A DNA stretch of 7,353 nucleotides from an uncultured Clostridia bacterium (GTDB lineage Bacteria; Bacillota_A; Clostridia; Oscillospirales; Acutalibacteraceae): positions 1 to 7,353 of the forward strand of contig CALWIE010000190.1 of assembly GCA_944380625.1 (NCBI GenBank), in the 5' to 3' direction. The translations under genes and the position numbers were made by a program. The notes under the pieces were generated by a model that saw only the letters and a list, made by a program, of their open reading frames with translations, was not told the DNA's origin and did not search any database. This document shows positions 1-5,737 of this stretch, piece by piece (positions within the stretch are counted from its first letter, which is position 1; each line of letters begins with the position of its first letter).

Positions 1-7
1 CCTTTCA
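1..7 (-). promoter_or_regulatory. Possible ribosome binding site of the next gene (off window)
   Basis: On the minus strand the priA stop TAG is followed directly by TGAAAGG, a Shine-Dalgarno-like string. In Bacillus and many Clostridia the gene after priA is def (peptide deformylase), so this may be its ribosome binding site. The start codon itself lies outside the window, so identity is inferred from synteny only. Confidence 0.3.
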
Positions 8-2455
8 CTACAAAATCCGATAGGGGTTGGGGTCGGCGTAGGCGGTCACAGCCTGGAACCGCCGCTGCCCTGAGAAGCTTTTCAGCAGCTGGGAGACCAT
101 CTCCCGCAGCTTGGGGGAATTCCTGCACTTGATCAGCAGTTTATACCGGTACTTGTTGCTCACCTTGGCCACCGCTGCCGGGGAGGGCCGCAGCACCCGC
201 AGGGGAAGCCTCCCGTACTGGGTCCTGGCCAGTTCGCTCAGGCTGCGCAGGAAGGCCTCGGCCCCCTCCCGCACCAGGGCCTCCCGCTCCCCCACAAACC
301 CGATGACCAGGATGTCCACAAAGGGCGGGTAGAGCATGGCTTGCCGGAAGAGGATCTCCTGCCGGTAAAAGGAGTCATAGTCCTGCCGGGCCGCCAGGTG
401 CAGCACTGGGTTCTCTGGCGCATAGGTCTGGACGATGGCCCGGCCGGGGTACTTTCCCCTTCCTGCCCGGCCCACCACCTGGGTGAGCAGGTCGAAGGTC
501 CGCTCGTTGCTGCGGAAATCGTCGCTGTAGAGGGCCTGGTCCGCGGAGAGGACGCCCACCAGCGTGACATTTTCAAAATTTAAGCCCTTGGCCACCATCT
601 GGGTCCCCACCATCACGTCAAATTCCCCCTGGGCAAACTGGTCCAGTTTCTTCTCCAGGGAGAATTTTGCCGCCACAGAGTCGGTGTCCAGGCGCAGCAC
701 CCGGGCCTGGGGCAGCAGCCGGCGCAGTTCCTCCTCCGCCTTTTGGGTTCCAGTGCCCCGAAAGGCCACGGTGTCGTTCCCACAGGAGGGGCACCGCCGG
801 CTGTAGGGTACGGAGTAGCCGCAGTAGTGACACAACAGCCGCCCGTTGGCGCTGTGGTAAGTGAGGGAAATGCTGCAGTGGGGACAGGAGACCACCTCGT
901 GGCAGGTCTGGCAGGAAGCAAAGGTGTGGTAGCCCCGCCGGTTTAGGAGGAGGATGGACTGCCTGCCCGCCTGGAAGTTGTCCTGAAGGGCCCGGGCCAG
1001 AGTAGACCCGAAGGCTGCCCCTTCCAGGGGCGCGTCTTCGTTCATGTCCACCAGCTCCACCTGGGGGAGCCGCGCCCCGCCAAAGCGGGCCTCCAGCCGG
1101 TGGAAACCGATCTTCCCCTCCTGAGCCATGCGGAAGTACTCCAAGGAGGGGGTGGCGGAGGAGAACAGGCAAAAGGCCCTCTCCCGCTGGCAGCGGAACC
1201 GGGCCACCTCCCTGGCGTCGTACCGGGGGCTGGACTCCGATTTGTAGGTGTGCTCCTGCTCCTCGTCGATGACAACGAGCCCCAGCCGGGCCACCGGGGC
1301 AAACACGGCGGACCGGGTGCCCACCACAATCTGGGCCTCTCCCCGCTTTACCCGTTTCCACTCGTCCAAACGCTCTCCCAGGGAGAGGCCGCTGTGGAAC
1401 ACGGCGATGGAGTCCCCGAACCATCCCCGGAACTGGCGGATGGCCTGGGCAGTCAGAGAGATCTCCGGCACCATGACGATGACCCCCTTGCCCTGGTCCC
1501 GGACGGCCTCCGCCAGTTTGAGAAAAACAGAGGTCTTCCCGCTGCCGGTGACGCCGTAAAGGAGGGCGCAGCGGGGGCCTTTGGGGGCGCCGTACTCCTT
1601 CCGGAGGCTTCCCAGCACCCGCTGCTGTTCCCCTGAGAGCACCAGGTTCCCGGCGGCGGGGACGTCCTCCCGGAAAAAGGCCGGGCGGCGGTAAACCTCG
1701 TATTCAAAGGCCTCCGCCGCCCCTTTATCCAACAGGGCCCGCACCACGCCGGCGGAGGCCCCCGTAAAGTAACAAAGCTCCTTTTCCGAGGCTTCGCCCG
1801 CGTCCAAAAGGGTTTGGTACACATCCCGCTGGCGGGGCGTCAGCTTCCCGTCGAATCCCGGCACCGGCCGGAGCATTTTGGAGGTGGCGTCCCCCACCCG
1901 GTTGGACGCCGCGCTGACCTTGCGCACAATGTCCCGCTCCAGCAGGGCGGCAAGCTCCGGGGAGCCTTCCGCCACCCCGGTCTCCTCCGCAACCTTTTCC
2001 ACAGAAGGGGGGCGTTTTGCGCCCCGGAGTAGGAGGATCACCCGCCACTGGGCATCGGTGTACCCCTCCCGGTCAAAATCCTTGAAGTCCGGGTTTAAAA
2101 CCAAATGCTTTTGCAGCCGAAGCTGATGGCCCGTGGGGATCATCAGCTTCACGGTCTCAAAAAGAGTGCAGTAATAGCGCTTGCCCATCCACTCTGCCAG
2201 CTCCAGCATAGAGGGGGAAAGGGCCGGTTCCCGGTCCAAAAGTCCCTGCAGGTCCTTTATCTTTCCCTCCCCCTCTTCCGAGAGGGAAAACACCATGCCC
2301 ACCCGCAGCCGGTTCCCCGAGCCGAAGGGTACGCTGACCCGCATGCCGGGCTGAACCCTCCCTACAAGCTCCCCCGGGACACGGTAGGTAAAGAGCCTGT
2401 CAAAATGGTACACCGTGTTCTCCACGGCGACATGGGCAAAAAGCGTCTCACTCAT
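8..2455 (-). CDS. priA: Primosomal protein N' (PriA replication restart helicase)
   Basis: PriA is a superfamily 2 3'-to-5' DNA helicase that recognises stalled forks and reloads the replicative helicase. The 815-residue protein shows the N-terminal DNA-binding region (about 1-105), Walker A GVTGSGKT (301-308) and Walker B DEEQ (397-400). Four CxxC pairs follow (C515/C518, C524/C527, C542/C545, C555/C558) and would bind two structural zincs. GTGTQK lies at 567-572 and the motif VI arginine-finger segment QVVGRAGR at 659-666. Length and domain order are complete for the family. The frame stays open for 52 codons upstream, but that stretch lies antiparallel-free inside rpoZ and looks unlike protein. 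I therefore chose the ATG at 2455, where MSETLFAHVAVEN matches the usual N-terminus. This start overlaps the rpoZ stop by 8 nt (ATGAGTGA). No good Shine-Dalgarno stands at normal spacing, so translation is probably coupled to rpoZ. Confidence 0.97.
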   Translation of the reverse strand: MSETLFAHVAVENTVYHFDRLFTYRVPGELVGRVQPGMRVSVPFGSGNRLRVGMVFSLSEEGEGKIKDLQGLLDREPALSPSMLELAEWMGKRYYCTLFETVKLMIPTGHQLRLQKHLVLNPDFKDFDREGYTDAQWRVILLLRGAKRPPSVEKVAEETGVAEGSPELAALLERDIVRKVSAASNRVGDATSKMLRPVPGFDGKLTPRQRDVYQTLLDAGEASEKELCYFTGASAGVVRALLDKGAAEAFEYEVYRRPAFFREDVPAAGNLVLSGEQQRVLGSLRKEYGAPKGPRCALLYGVTGSGKTSVFLKLAEAVRDQGKGVIVMVPEISLTAQAIRQFRGWFGDSIAVFHSGLSLGERLDEWKRVKRGEAQIVVGTRSAVFAPVARLGLVVIDEEQEHTYKSESSPRYDAREVARFRCQRERAFCLFSSATPSLEYFRMAQEGKIGFHRLEARFGGARLPQVELVDMNEDAPLEGAAFGSTLARALQDNFQAGRQSILLLNRRGYHTFASCQTCHEVVSCPHCSISLTYHSANGRLLCHYCGYSVPYSRRCPSCGNDTVAFRGTGTQKAEEELRRLLPQARVLRLDTDSVAAKFSLEKKLDQFAQGEFDVMVGTQMVAKGLNFENVTLVGVLSADQALYSDDFRSNERTFDLLTQVVGRAGRGKYPGRAIVQTYAPENPVLHLAARQDYDSFYRQEILFRQAMLYPPFVDILVIGFVGEREALVREGAEAFLRSLSELARTQYGRLPLRVLRPSPAAVAKVSNKYRYKLLIKCRNSPKLREMVSQLLKSFSGQRRFQAVTAYADPNPYRIL

Positions 2456-2678
2456 TCTCTTCGGCGGAGTGCTCCTCCAGGTCCATGTCCGGCTCCAGGA
2501 TCCTGTACTTGCCCTGCACAAAATCTTGCACGGCCATGTCCACAGGCTTGTCCATGAGGATGATCCCTTCGTTCTCCGCCTTTTCGGCGATCTGCCGGGC
2601 GCGCTTGGCAACGGCGATCACCAGGGAGTAGTAGCTCTTGTGAGGGACAGTGATAATGTTTTCAGACGGTTTCAGCAT
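2448..2678 (-). CDS. rpoZ: DNA-directed RNA polymerase subunit omega
   Basis: Omega binds the beta' subunit and helps assemble and stabilise RNA polymerase. The 76-residue product carries the family core: an N-terminal MLKPS, then YYSLVIAVAKRARQIAE (about 16-32), then a helical stretch and an acidic C-terminal tail rich in Glu. The ATG at 2678 is preferred because GAAAGG stands about 9 nt upstream and the protein then begins as family members do. A TTG at 2696 would add six residues (LKGCWK) that do not look like omega. The start lies 17 nt inside the end of gmk, and the stop overlaps the priA start, so the gene sits in a tightly coupled series. The small size and divergent C-terminus are normal for Firmicutes omega. 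Confidence 0.93.
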   Translation of the reverse strand: MLKPSENIITVPHKSYYSLVIAVAKRARQIAEKAENEGIILMDKPVDMAVQDFVQGKYRILEPDMDLEEHSAEENE

Positions 2679-3279
2679 CTTCCAGCACCCTTTCAATGGA
2701 ATCAGTATTGCGGGAGAAGCGGAGCTTCTCCCCTCGGATAATGGCCTGCAGGTCGCTTACGGCGTCCTCAAGCCTGTCGTTGTAGACGATATAGTCGTAA
2801 TCCCTGGCGCAGGGGATCTCCTCCCGGGCCTTGGCAAGCCTCTGCCGGATGGTGGCCTCCTCCTCGGTGCCCCGGCCCCGCAGGCGCTTTTCCAGCACCT
2901 TCATAGAGGGGGGCAGGATGAAGACAGAGACGCATTCGGGCATGAGCTTTTTCACCTGGGCCCCTCCCTTTACCTCGATCTCCAAGACCACGTCGTTGCC
3001 CTGTTCCATCCAGCGCTCCACGGGCTCCCGGGGGGTGCCGTAGTAGTTTCCCACGTAGGAGGCGTGCTCCAGCATTTTCCCCTCCCGTATCAAGCCCTCA
3101 AACTCCTCTTTGGAGAGAAAGTAGTAGTGCTTGCCGTTTTCCTCTCCCGGGCGGGGGGAGCGGGTGGTGGCGGAAACGGAAAGGCGCAGGTTGGGGTCCT
3201 GGGCGAACAGTTCCTTTAGGATGGTCCCCTTGCCGCCTCCCGACGGGGCGGAGATCACAAGCAGCAGTCCTTTACTCAT
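2662..3279 (-). CDS. gmk: Guanylate kinase
   Basis: Guanylate kinase phosphorylates GMP to GDP with ATP in the cytoplasm, feeding GTP, dGTP and (p)ppGpp pools. The 205 residues match the usual bacterial length. The P-loop is [10 protein letters not shown] (10-19). The guanylate kinase signature is intact, running TTRSPRPGE then G49, Y52 and F54, and includes the GMP-contacting Arg/Tyr region (38-54). The lid and C-terminal helices follow ([20 protein letters not shown] and onward). The P-loop reads GGG where many homologues have GVG or GAG, a minor variation. AAGGAGAGG stands just upstream of the ATG at 3279. The start overlaps the remA stop by 8 nt (ATGAGTAA), and the 3' end overlaps rpoZ by 17 nt. 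Confidence 0.98.
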   Translation of the reverse strand: MSKGLLLVISAPSGGGKGTILKELFAQDPNLRLSVSATTRSPRPGEENGKHYYFLSKEEFEGLIREGKMLEHASYVGNYYGTPREPVERWMEQGNDVVLEIEVKGGAQVKKLMPECVSVFILPPSMKVLEKRLRGRGTEEEATIRQRLAKAREEIPCARDYDYIVYNDRLEDAVSDLQAIIRGEKLRFSRNTDSIERVLEDAETV

Positions 3280-3544
3280 GGCGATCCTCTCCTTCCACGG
3301 CGGGGTCTTCCCTGCCGTTAAAGCGCCCTGCCACCGTCTCTGGAGAGATGGCGGAGAGCACTACATTGTCGCTGTCCATAATGAGCACCGCTTTGGTGCG
3401 GCGGCCAAAGGTGGCGTCGATGAGCACGCCTCTCTCCTTGGCCTCTTGGACCATGCGTTTGACAGGGGCCGACTCCGGGCTGACCACCGCCACCACCTTG
3501 TCCGCAGAGACCAGGTTTCCAAAGCCGATATTGACCAGTTTCAC
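3272..3544 (-). CDS. remA: RemA-family extracellular matrix regulator (DUF370, YlzA)
   Basis: RemA is a small oligomeric DNA-binding protein; in Bacillus subtilis it activates biofilm matrix and osmoprotection genes. The 90-residue protein has the family signatures [13 protein letters not shown] (5-17), [10 protein letters not shown] (21-30), [17 protein letters not shown] (43-59) and ISPETVAGR (66-74). The GRRT arginines, which I recall as DNA-contacting, are kept. The position of B. subtilis Arg18 is Lys here. I chose the GTG at 3544 because AGGGGG stands 6 nt before it and the protein then begins in register with homologues. An in-frame ATG at 3565 would add seven residues (MWNRGLS) lying largely inside the end of yicC and through the ribosome binding site. 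The gene sits between yicC and gmk exactly as in Bacillus. Its targets here are unknown. Confidence 0.95.
   Translation of the reverse strand: MKLVNIGFGNLVSADKVVAVVSPESAPVKRMVQEAKERGVLIDATFGRRTKAVLIMDSDNVVLSAISPETVAGRFNGREDPAVEGEDRHE
3286..3294 (-). promoter_or_regulatory. Ribosome binding site of gmk
   Basis: AAGGAGAGG lies 6 nt before the gmk ATG and inside the remA reading frame. It is one of the strongest Shine-Dalgarno matches in the operon. It suggests gmk can be initiated independently as well as by coupling through the ATGAGTAA overlap. Confidence 0.7.
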
Positions 3545-3550
3545 AGAAAG

Positions 3551-3556
3551 CCCCCT
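3551..3556 (-). promoter_or_regulatory. Ribosome binding site of remA (decides the GTG start)
   Basis: AGGGGG on the minus strand lies 6 nt before GTG 3544-3542 and shares bases with the yicC TAG stop (3557-3555). It supports GTG rather than the upstream ATG at 3565 as the remA start. It also suggests that ribosomes terminating on yicC reinitiate on remA. Confidence 0.75.
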
Positions 3557-4433
3557 ATTCCACATTCTGGACCTGCTCCCGGATCTTTTCGATCAGGGCT
3601 TTGATGTCCACTACCAGATAGGCAATTTTCGCGTTGACAGACTTGGAGCCGATGGTGTTGGCCTCCCGGTTCATCTCCTGCACCAAAAAGTCGATCTTCC
3701 TGCCCACGGGGCCTTCGGAGTCCAAAAGCTGGCGCAGCTGCTGAAAATGGCTGCGCAGCCGCACGGTCTCCTCGTCCACAGCCACCTTGTCCGCGAAGAT
3801 GGCCACCTCTGTCAAGACGCGCTGCTCGTCCAGCCGGTTCTCCGAGAGCAGTTCCAGGATCTTGCTGTGAAGCCGCTCCTGATAGGCCGCCACCGTCTCC
3901 GGGGTGGTCTCCTCCACCTGGTCCACCAGGGCGAGGATCTCCTGGGCTTTTTGGAGGATGTCCTCCTTTAACCGGGCGCCCTCAGCTTCCCGCATCTTCA
4001 GGAAGGAGTCGATAGCCTGGTCGGCCACCTGGCGCACGGCGTCCCACAGGGATTCCTCGTCTTCGGGGGCCTTGTGTACGGAGAAGATGTCCCCGTATTT
4101 GGAGAGAAGGCTCAAAGAGACCTGCTCCTCCAGGCCGTAACGGTCTTTGAGCTCCTGGAAGGCCTTTACGTAAGCGCCCGCCAGAGAGTGGTTGACCAGC
4201 ACCTGCACGTCGGTCTCCTCCAGGGTCTCGATCTGCAGGAACACATCCACCTTGCCCCGGGAGATCTTCCCCTGCACATAGGACTTCAGCTTGTCCTCTA
4301 AAAACAGGTAGCCGCGGGTGACCCGGGTGCTGCACTCAAAAAATTTATGGTTTACTGACTTTATCTCAAAAACGATATGGCGGCCGCCGATGGTCATTTC
4401 CCCCCGGCCATAGCCCGTCATACTGCGGAGCAT
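3555..4433 (-). CDS. yicC: YicC/YloC-family endoribonuclease
   Basis: This family (YicC in E. coli, YloC in B. subtilis) has reported endoribonuclease activity and a role in RNA turnover. The 292-residue product is full length. The N-terminal YicC-like domain opens with the hallmark [12 protein letters not shown] (1-12) followed by [15 protein letters not shown] (23-37). The C-terminal DUF1732 region ends with [21 protein letters not shown] (about 245-265) and a terminal helix. The middle is rich in charged helices. The start is firm: GGAGGG lies 7 nt upstream of the ATG, and the family motif begins at residue 1. It is the first gene of the yicC-remA-gmk-rpoZ-priA series and follows the only convincing promoter in the window. 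The native substrate in this organism cannot be read from sequence. Confidence 0.96.
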   Translation of the reverse strand: MLRSMTGYGRGEMTIGGRHIVFEIKSVNHKFFECSTRVTRGYLFLEDKLKSYVQGKISRGKVDVFLQIETLEETDVQVLVNHSLAGAYVKAFQELKDRYGLEEQVSLSLLSKYGDIFSVHKAPEDEESLWDAVRQVADQAIDSFLKMREAEGARLKEDILQKAQEILALVDQVEETTPETVAAYQERLHSKILELLSENRLDEQRVLTEVAIFADKVAVDEETVRLRSHFQQLRQLLDSEGPVGRKIDFLVQEMNREANTIGSKSVNAKIAYLVVDIKALIEKIREQVQNVE

Positions 4434-4440
4434 AGGGTAT

Positions 4441-4446
4441 CCCTCC
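4441..4446 (-). promoter_or_regulatory. Ribosome binding site of yicC
   Basis: GGAGGG stands 7 nt before the ATG at 4433. Its first two bases (4446-4445) form the end of AACGG (4449-4445), which can pair with CCGTT at 4468-4464 in the leader, so its accessibility may vary. Confidence 0.75.
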
Positions 4447-4488
4447 GTTCTCTAAAGCCCCAAAACGGCTCAGCTTTACTATCCCAAT

Positions 4489-4517
4489 ATTTTACCATTC
4501 CCCCGGACACAATGCAA
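4489..4517 (-). promoter_or_regulatory. Sigma-A-type promoter of the yicC operon
   Basis: On the minus strand a -10 box TAAAAT (4494-4489, five of six consensus bases) is preceded by TG one base away, forming an extended -10 (TGGTAAAAT). Seventeen bases further up is a weak -35, TTGCAT (4517-4512, three of six). Perfect spacing plus the TGn element compensates for the poor -35. Transcription would begin near 4482 and leave a leader of about 48 nt. Its position in the only long intergenic gap, directly before a five-gene series, supports it. Confidence 0.65.
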
Positions 4518-4552
4518 CCGGTTTCGGCCGATTTCAAAGATTCTTAAGAATC
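4516..4552 (-). repeat. Cluster of three perfect palindromes upstream of the yicC promoter
   Basis: Reading the minus strand, GATTCTTAAGAATC (4552-4539, 14 bp) is followed after a 7-nt spacer TTTGAAA by TCGGCCGA (4531-4524). That is followed immediately by AACCGGTT (4523-4516). All three are perfect self-complementary palindromes. The last one shares two bases with the -35 box. They could be protein-binding half-site pairs; the first could also be a weak 5-bp hairpin. No known operator consensus was recognised. Confidence 0.55.
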
Positions 4553-4572
4553 CCCTCCAGCGTGGTTTGGGG
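4536..4572 (-). terminator. Possible weak terminator after the GNAT gene
   Basis: Four bases after the GNAT stop, the minus strand reads CCCC-AAA-CCA-CGC-TGG-A-GGGG (4572-4552). This can fold as two short stacked stems with an internal loop. The sequence ATTCTTAAGAATCTTT follows, containing a second small stem and a short U-rich end. There is no classical U-tract, so efficiency would be low. Position between two transcription blocks is the main support. Confidence 0.3.
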
Positions 4573-4575
4573 ACG

Positions 4576-4962
4576 TCACTCGTAGCGCACGATGGTGCTC
4601 ATGGGGGTGAAGGCGTGAGACTCGTCCGTCTCAAACCCCCGGGCTTTGAAAAAGCCGAAGAAGTCCGGAAAGTCCGTGGCGATGGCCTGGGCCCCGTTGT
4701 TCTCCCCATAAGAGGCGGCGGAGCGCATGAGGGTGTCCAGGATAAAGGCCTCCTCCCCCTGGGGCCTGCGGGAAAAGTCATAGCCCTGGGCATGAAGGCT
4801 TTGAATGTGGAGGGTTTCCCCCTCCAGGTAGGCCACCACATGCCCCACCGGGTCCCCCCGGTCCTCCATCAGCAGCACCCGGCTGCCCTCAGCGGCCGCG
4901 CCGGCCTCTTCCAGGAGCTTTTTCTCCTCTTCCCGGTTTTCCATTGGCTTTACTTGGATCAT
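4576..4962 (-). CDS. GNAT-like N-acetyltransferase, divergent
   Basis: The 128-residue protein looks like a small single-domain GNAT fold. GNAT enzymes move an acetyl group from acetyl-CoA to an amine. It has an N-terminal MIQVKP strand and a central beta pair (RVLLMEDRGDPVGHVVAYLEG, about 28-48). A helix LDTLMRSAASYGENNGA (75-91) is followed by the late GNAT pattern FFGFFKARGFETDE (101-114). The usual acetyl-CoA pyrophosphate loop (Q/RxxGxG/A) before that helix is not recognisable, with RPQGEEAF in its place, so it may be inactive or use a variant loop. The ATG at 4962 is supported by AAGGGGG 9 nt upstream; a second ATG at 4944 has no comparable site. The gene begins 74 nt inside rluB and ends the upstream block. 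The substrate is unknown. Confidence 0.75.
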   Translation of the reverse strand: MIQVKPMENREEEKKLLEEAGAAAEGSRVLLMEDRGDPVGHVVAYLEGETLHIQSLHAQGYDFSRRPQGEEAFILDTLMRSAASYGENNGAQAIATDFPDFFGFFKARGFETDESHAFTPMSTIVRYE

Positions 4963-5698
4963 GGACAGTTTCCCCCTTGTTGATCTCCGCGGACAGGGCC
5001 CGCAGTTCCTCTTTTGTCAATTCCCTGTATTTCCCCTGGGGGAGCATCCCCAGGCGGACCGGCCCCACCGCCACCCGCTTGAGGCGGGCGACCTCCAGCC
5101 CGAGGGCCTGGCACATCTTCCGGATCTCCCGGTTGCGCCCCTCGTACAGAACGATCTCCAGCACCACCCGGCCCAGCTCCTGCTGGAGCACCCGCACTTT
5201 GGCAGGGGCGGTGCGGCGGCCCTCGATGAGGATGCCGGTGGCCAGCTGGTTGAGCTGGTCCTCGGTGACGGCTGGGCGCACCGTAACCCGGTAGGTTTTC
5301 GCCACATGCCGTTTGGGGTGGGAAACCCGGTTGGCGAATTCCCCATCGTTGGTAAGCAGCAGCAGCCCCTCGGAGTCCTTGTCCAGGCGGCCCACAGGAT
5401 AGACCCGCTCCCCCACGTCCTCCACCAGCTGGGCCACGCAGCGGCGGCCCCGCTCGTCGTGAAGAGTGGTGACAAAGCCCCGGGGCTTGTGTAGGGCCAG
5501 GTAGATCTTCTTCCCCCCGGCGGCCACAGGCTGCCCGTCCACCGCCAGCCTGTCCTTCCCGGGCACTGCGCTGTCCCCCAGATGGGCCACGCGCCCGTTT
5601 ACCGTCACCCGCCCGGCAGCCAAAAGCTCTTCCGCCTTCCTGCGGGAGGCCACGCCGCTTGCAGCCAGTATTTTCTGTATCCTGCTCTTTTCCGCCAC
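4889..5698 (-). CDS. rluB: 23S rRNA pseudouridine synthase, RluB/RsuA family
   Basis: This enzyme isomerises a uridine of ribosomal RNA to pseudouridine; RluB in E. coli acts on 23S U2605. From the GTG at 5698 the protein has 269 residues. An S4 RNA-binding domain comes first (RIQKILAASGVASRRKAEELL at about 6-26, on to 55). The catalytic domain follows, with the motif GRLDKDSEGLLLLTNDG holding the nucleophilic Asp106, then KTYRVTV (134-140) and YEGRNREIRKM (185-195). The conserved core ends near residue 237. The Lys/Arg/Gly-rich tail from about 246 is read from bases that also encode the start of the GNAT protein. The GTG has AGAAAGG 11 nt upstream and fits the family N-terminus. An in-frame TTG at 5719 is an alternative adding seven residues. 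RluB versus a sister RsuA-family member is not certain. Confidence 0.92.
   Translation of the reverse strand: MAEKSRIQKILAASGVASRRKAEELLAAGRVTVNGRVAHLGDSAVPGKDRLAVDGQPVAAGGKKIYLALHKPRGFVTTLHDERGRRCVAQLVEDVGERVYPVGRLDKDSEGLLLLTNDGEFANRVSHPKRHVAKTYRVTVRPAVTEDQLNQLATGILIEGRRTAPAKVRVLQQELGRVVLEIVLYEGRNREIRKMCQALGLEVARLKRVAVGPVRLGMLPQGKYRELTKEELRALSAEINKGETVHDPSKANGKPGRGEKAPGRGRRGR
4972..4978 (-). promoter_or_regulatory. Ribosome binding site of the GNAT gene, inside rluB
   Basis: AAGGGGG lies 9 nt before ATG 4962-4960, within the rluB coding region. It argues that the long overlap with rluB is used and is not an artefact of over-extended gene calling. Confidence 0.65.
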
Positions 5699-5737
5699 AG
5701 CATTCCACGCCTTTCTCAAAAATCCATGGTATCTTTC

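Noticed and set aside
618..1424. Long open frame of 268 codons on the same strand inside priA
   Set aside because: It is a GC-rich shadow of priA with Gly/Pro/Arg-heavy composition and no recognisable domain; the priA frame is conserved throughout.
1100..1636. Plus-strand open frame of 178 codons antisense to priA
   Set aside because: Antisense frames stay open by chance in GC-rich genes; no family resemblance or convincing start signal was seen.
2456..2611. 52-codon upstream extension of the priA frame
   Set aside because: It lies wholly inside rpoZ, reads as Trp/Arg/Ser-rich non-protein-like sequence, and the conserved PriA N-terminus begins at 2455.
2650..3219. Plus-strand open frame of 189 codons antisense to gmk
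   Set aside because: Mirror of the gmk coding frame; no independent ribosome binding site or domain.
4513..4526. LexA/SOS box at the CGAAACCGGTTGC segment near the yicC promoter
   Set aside because: The half-sites do not fit the Firmicutes CGAAC-4nt-GTTCG spacing; it is better described as the AACCGGTT palindrome.
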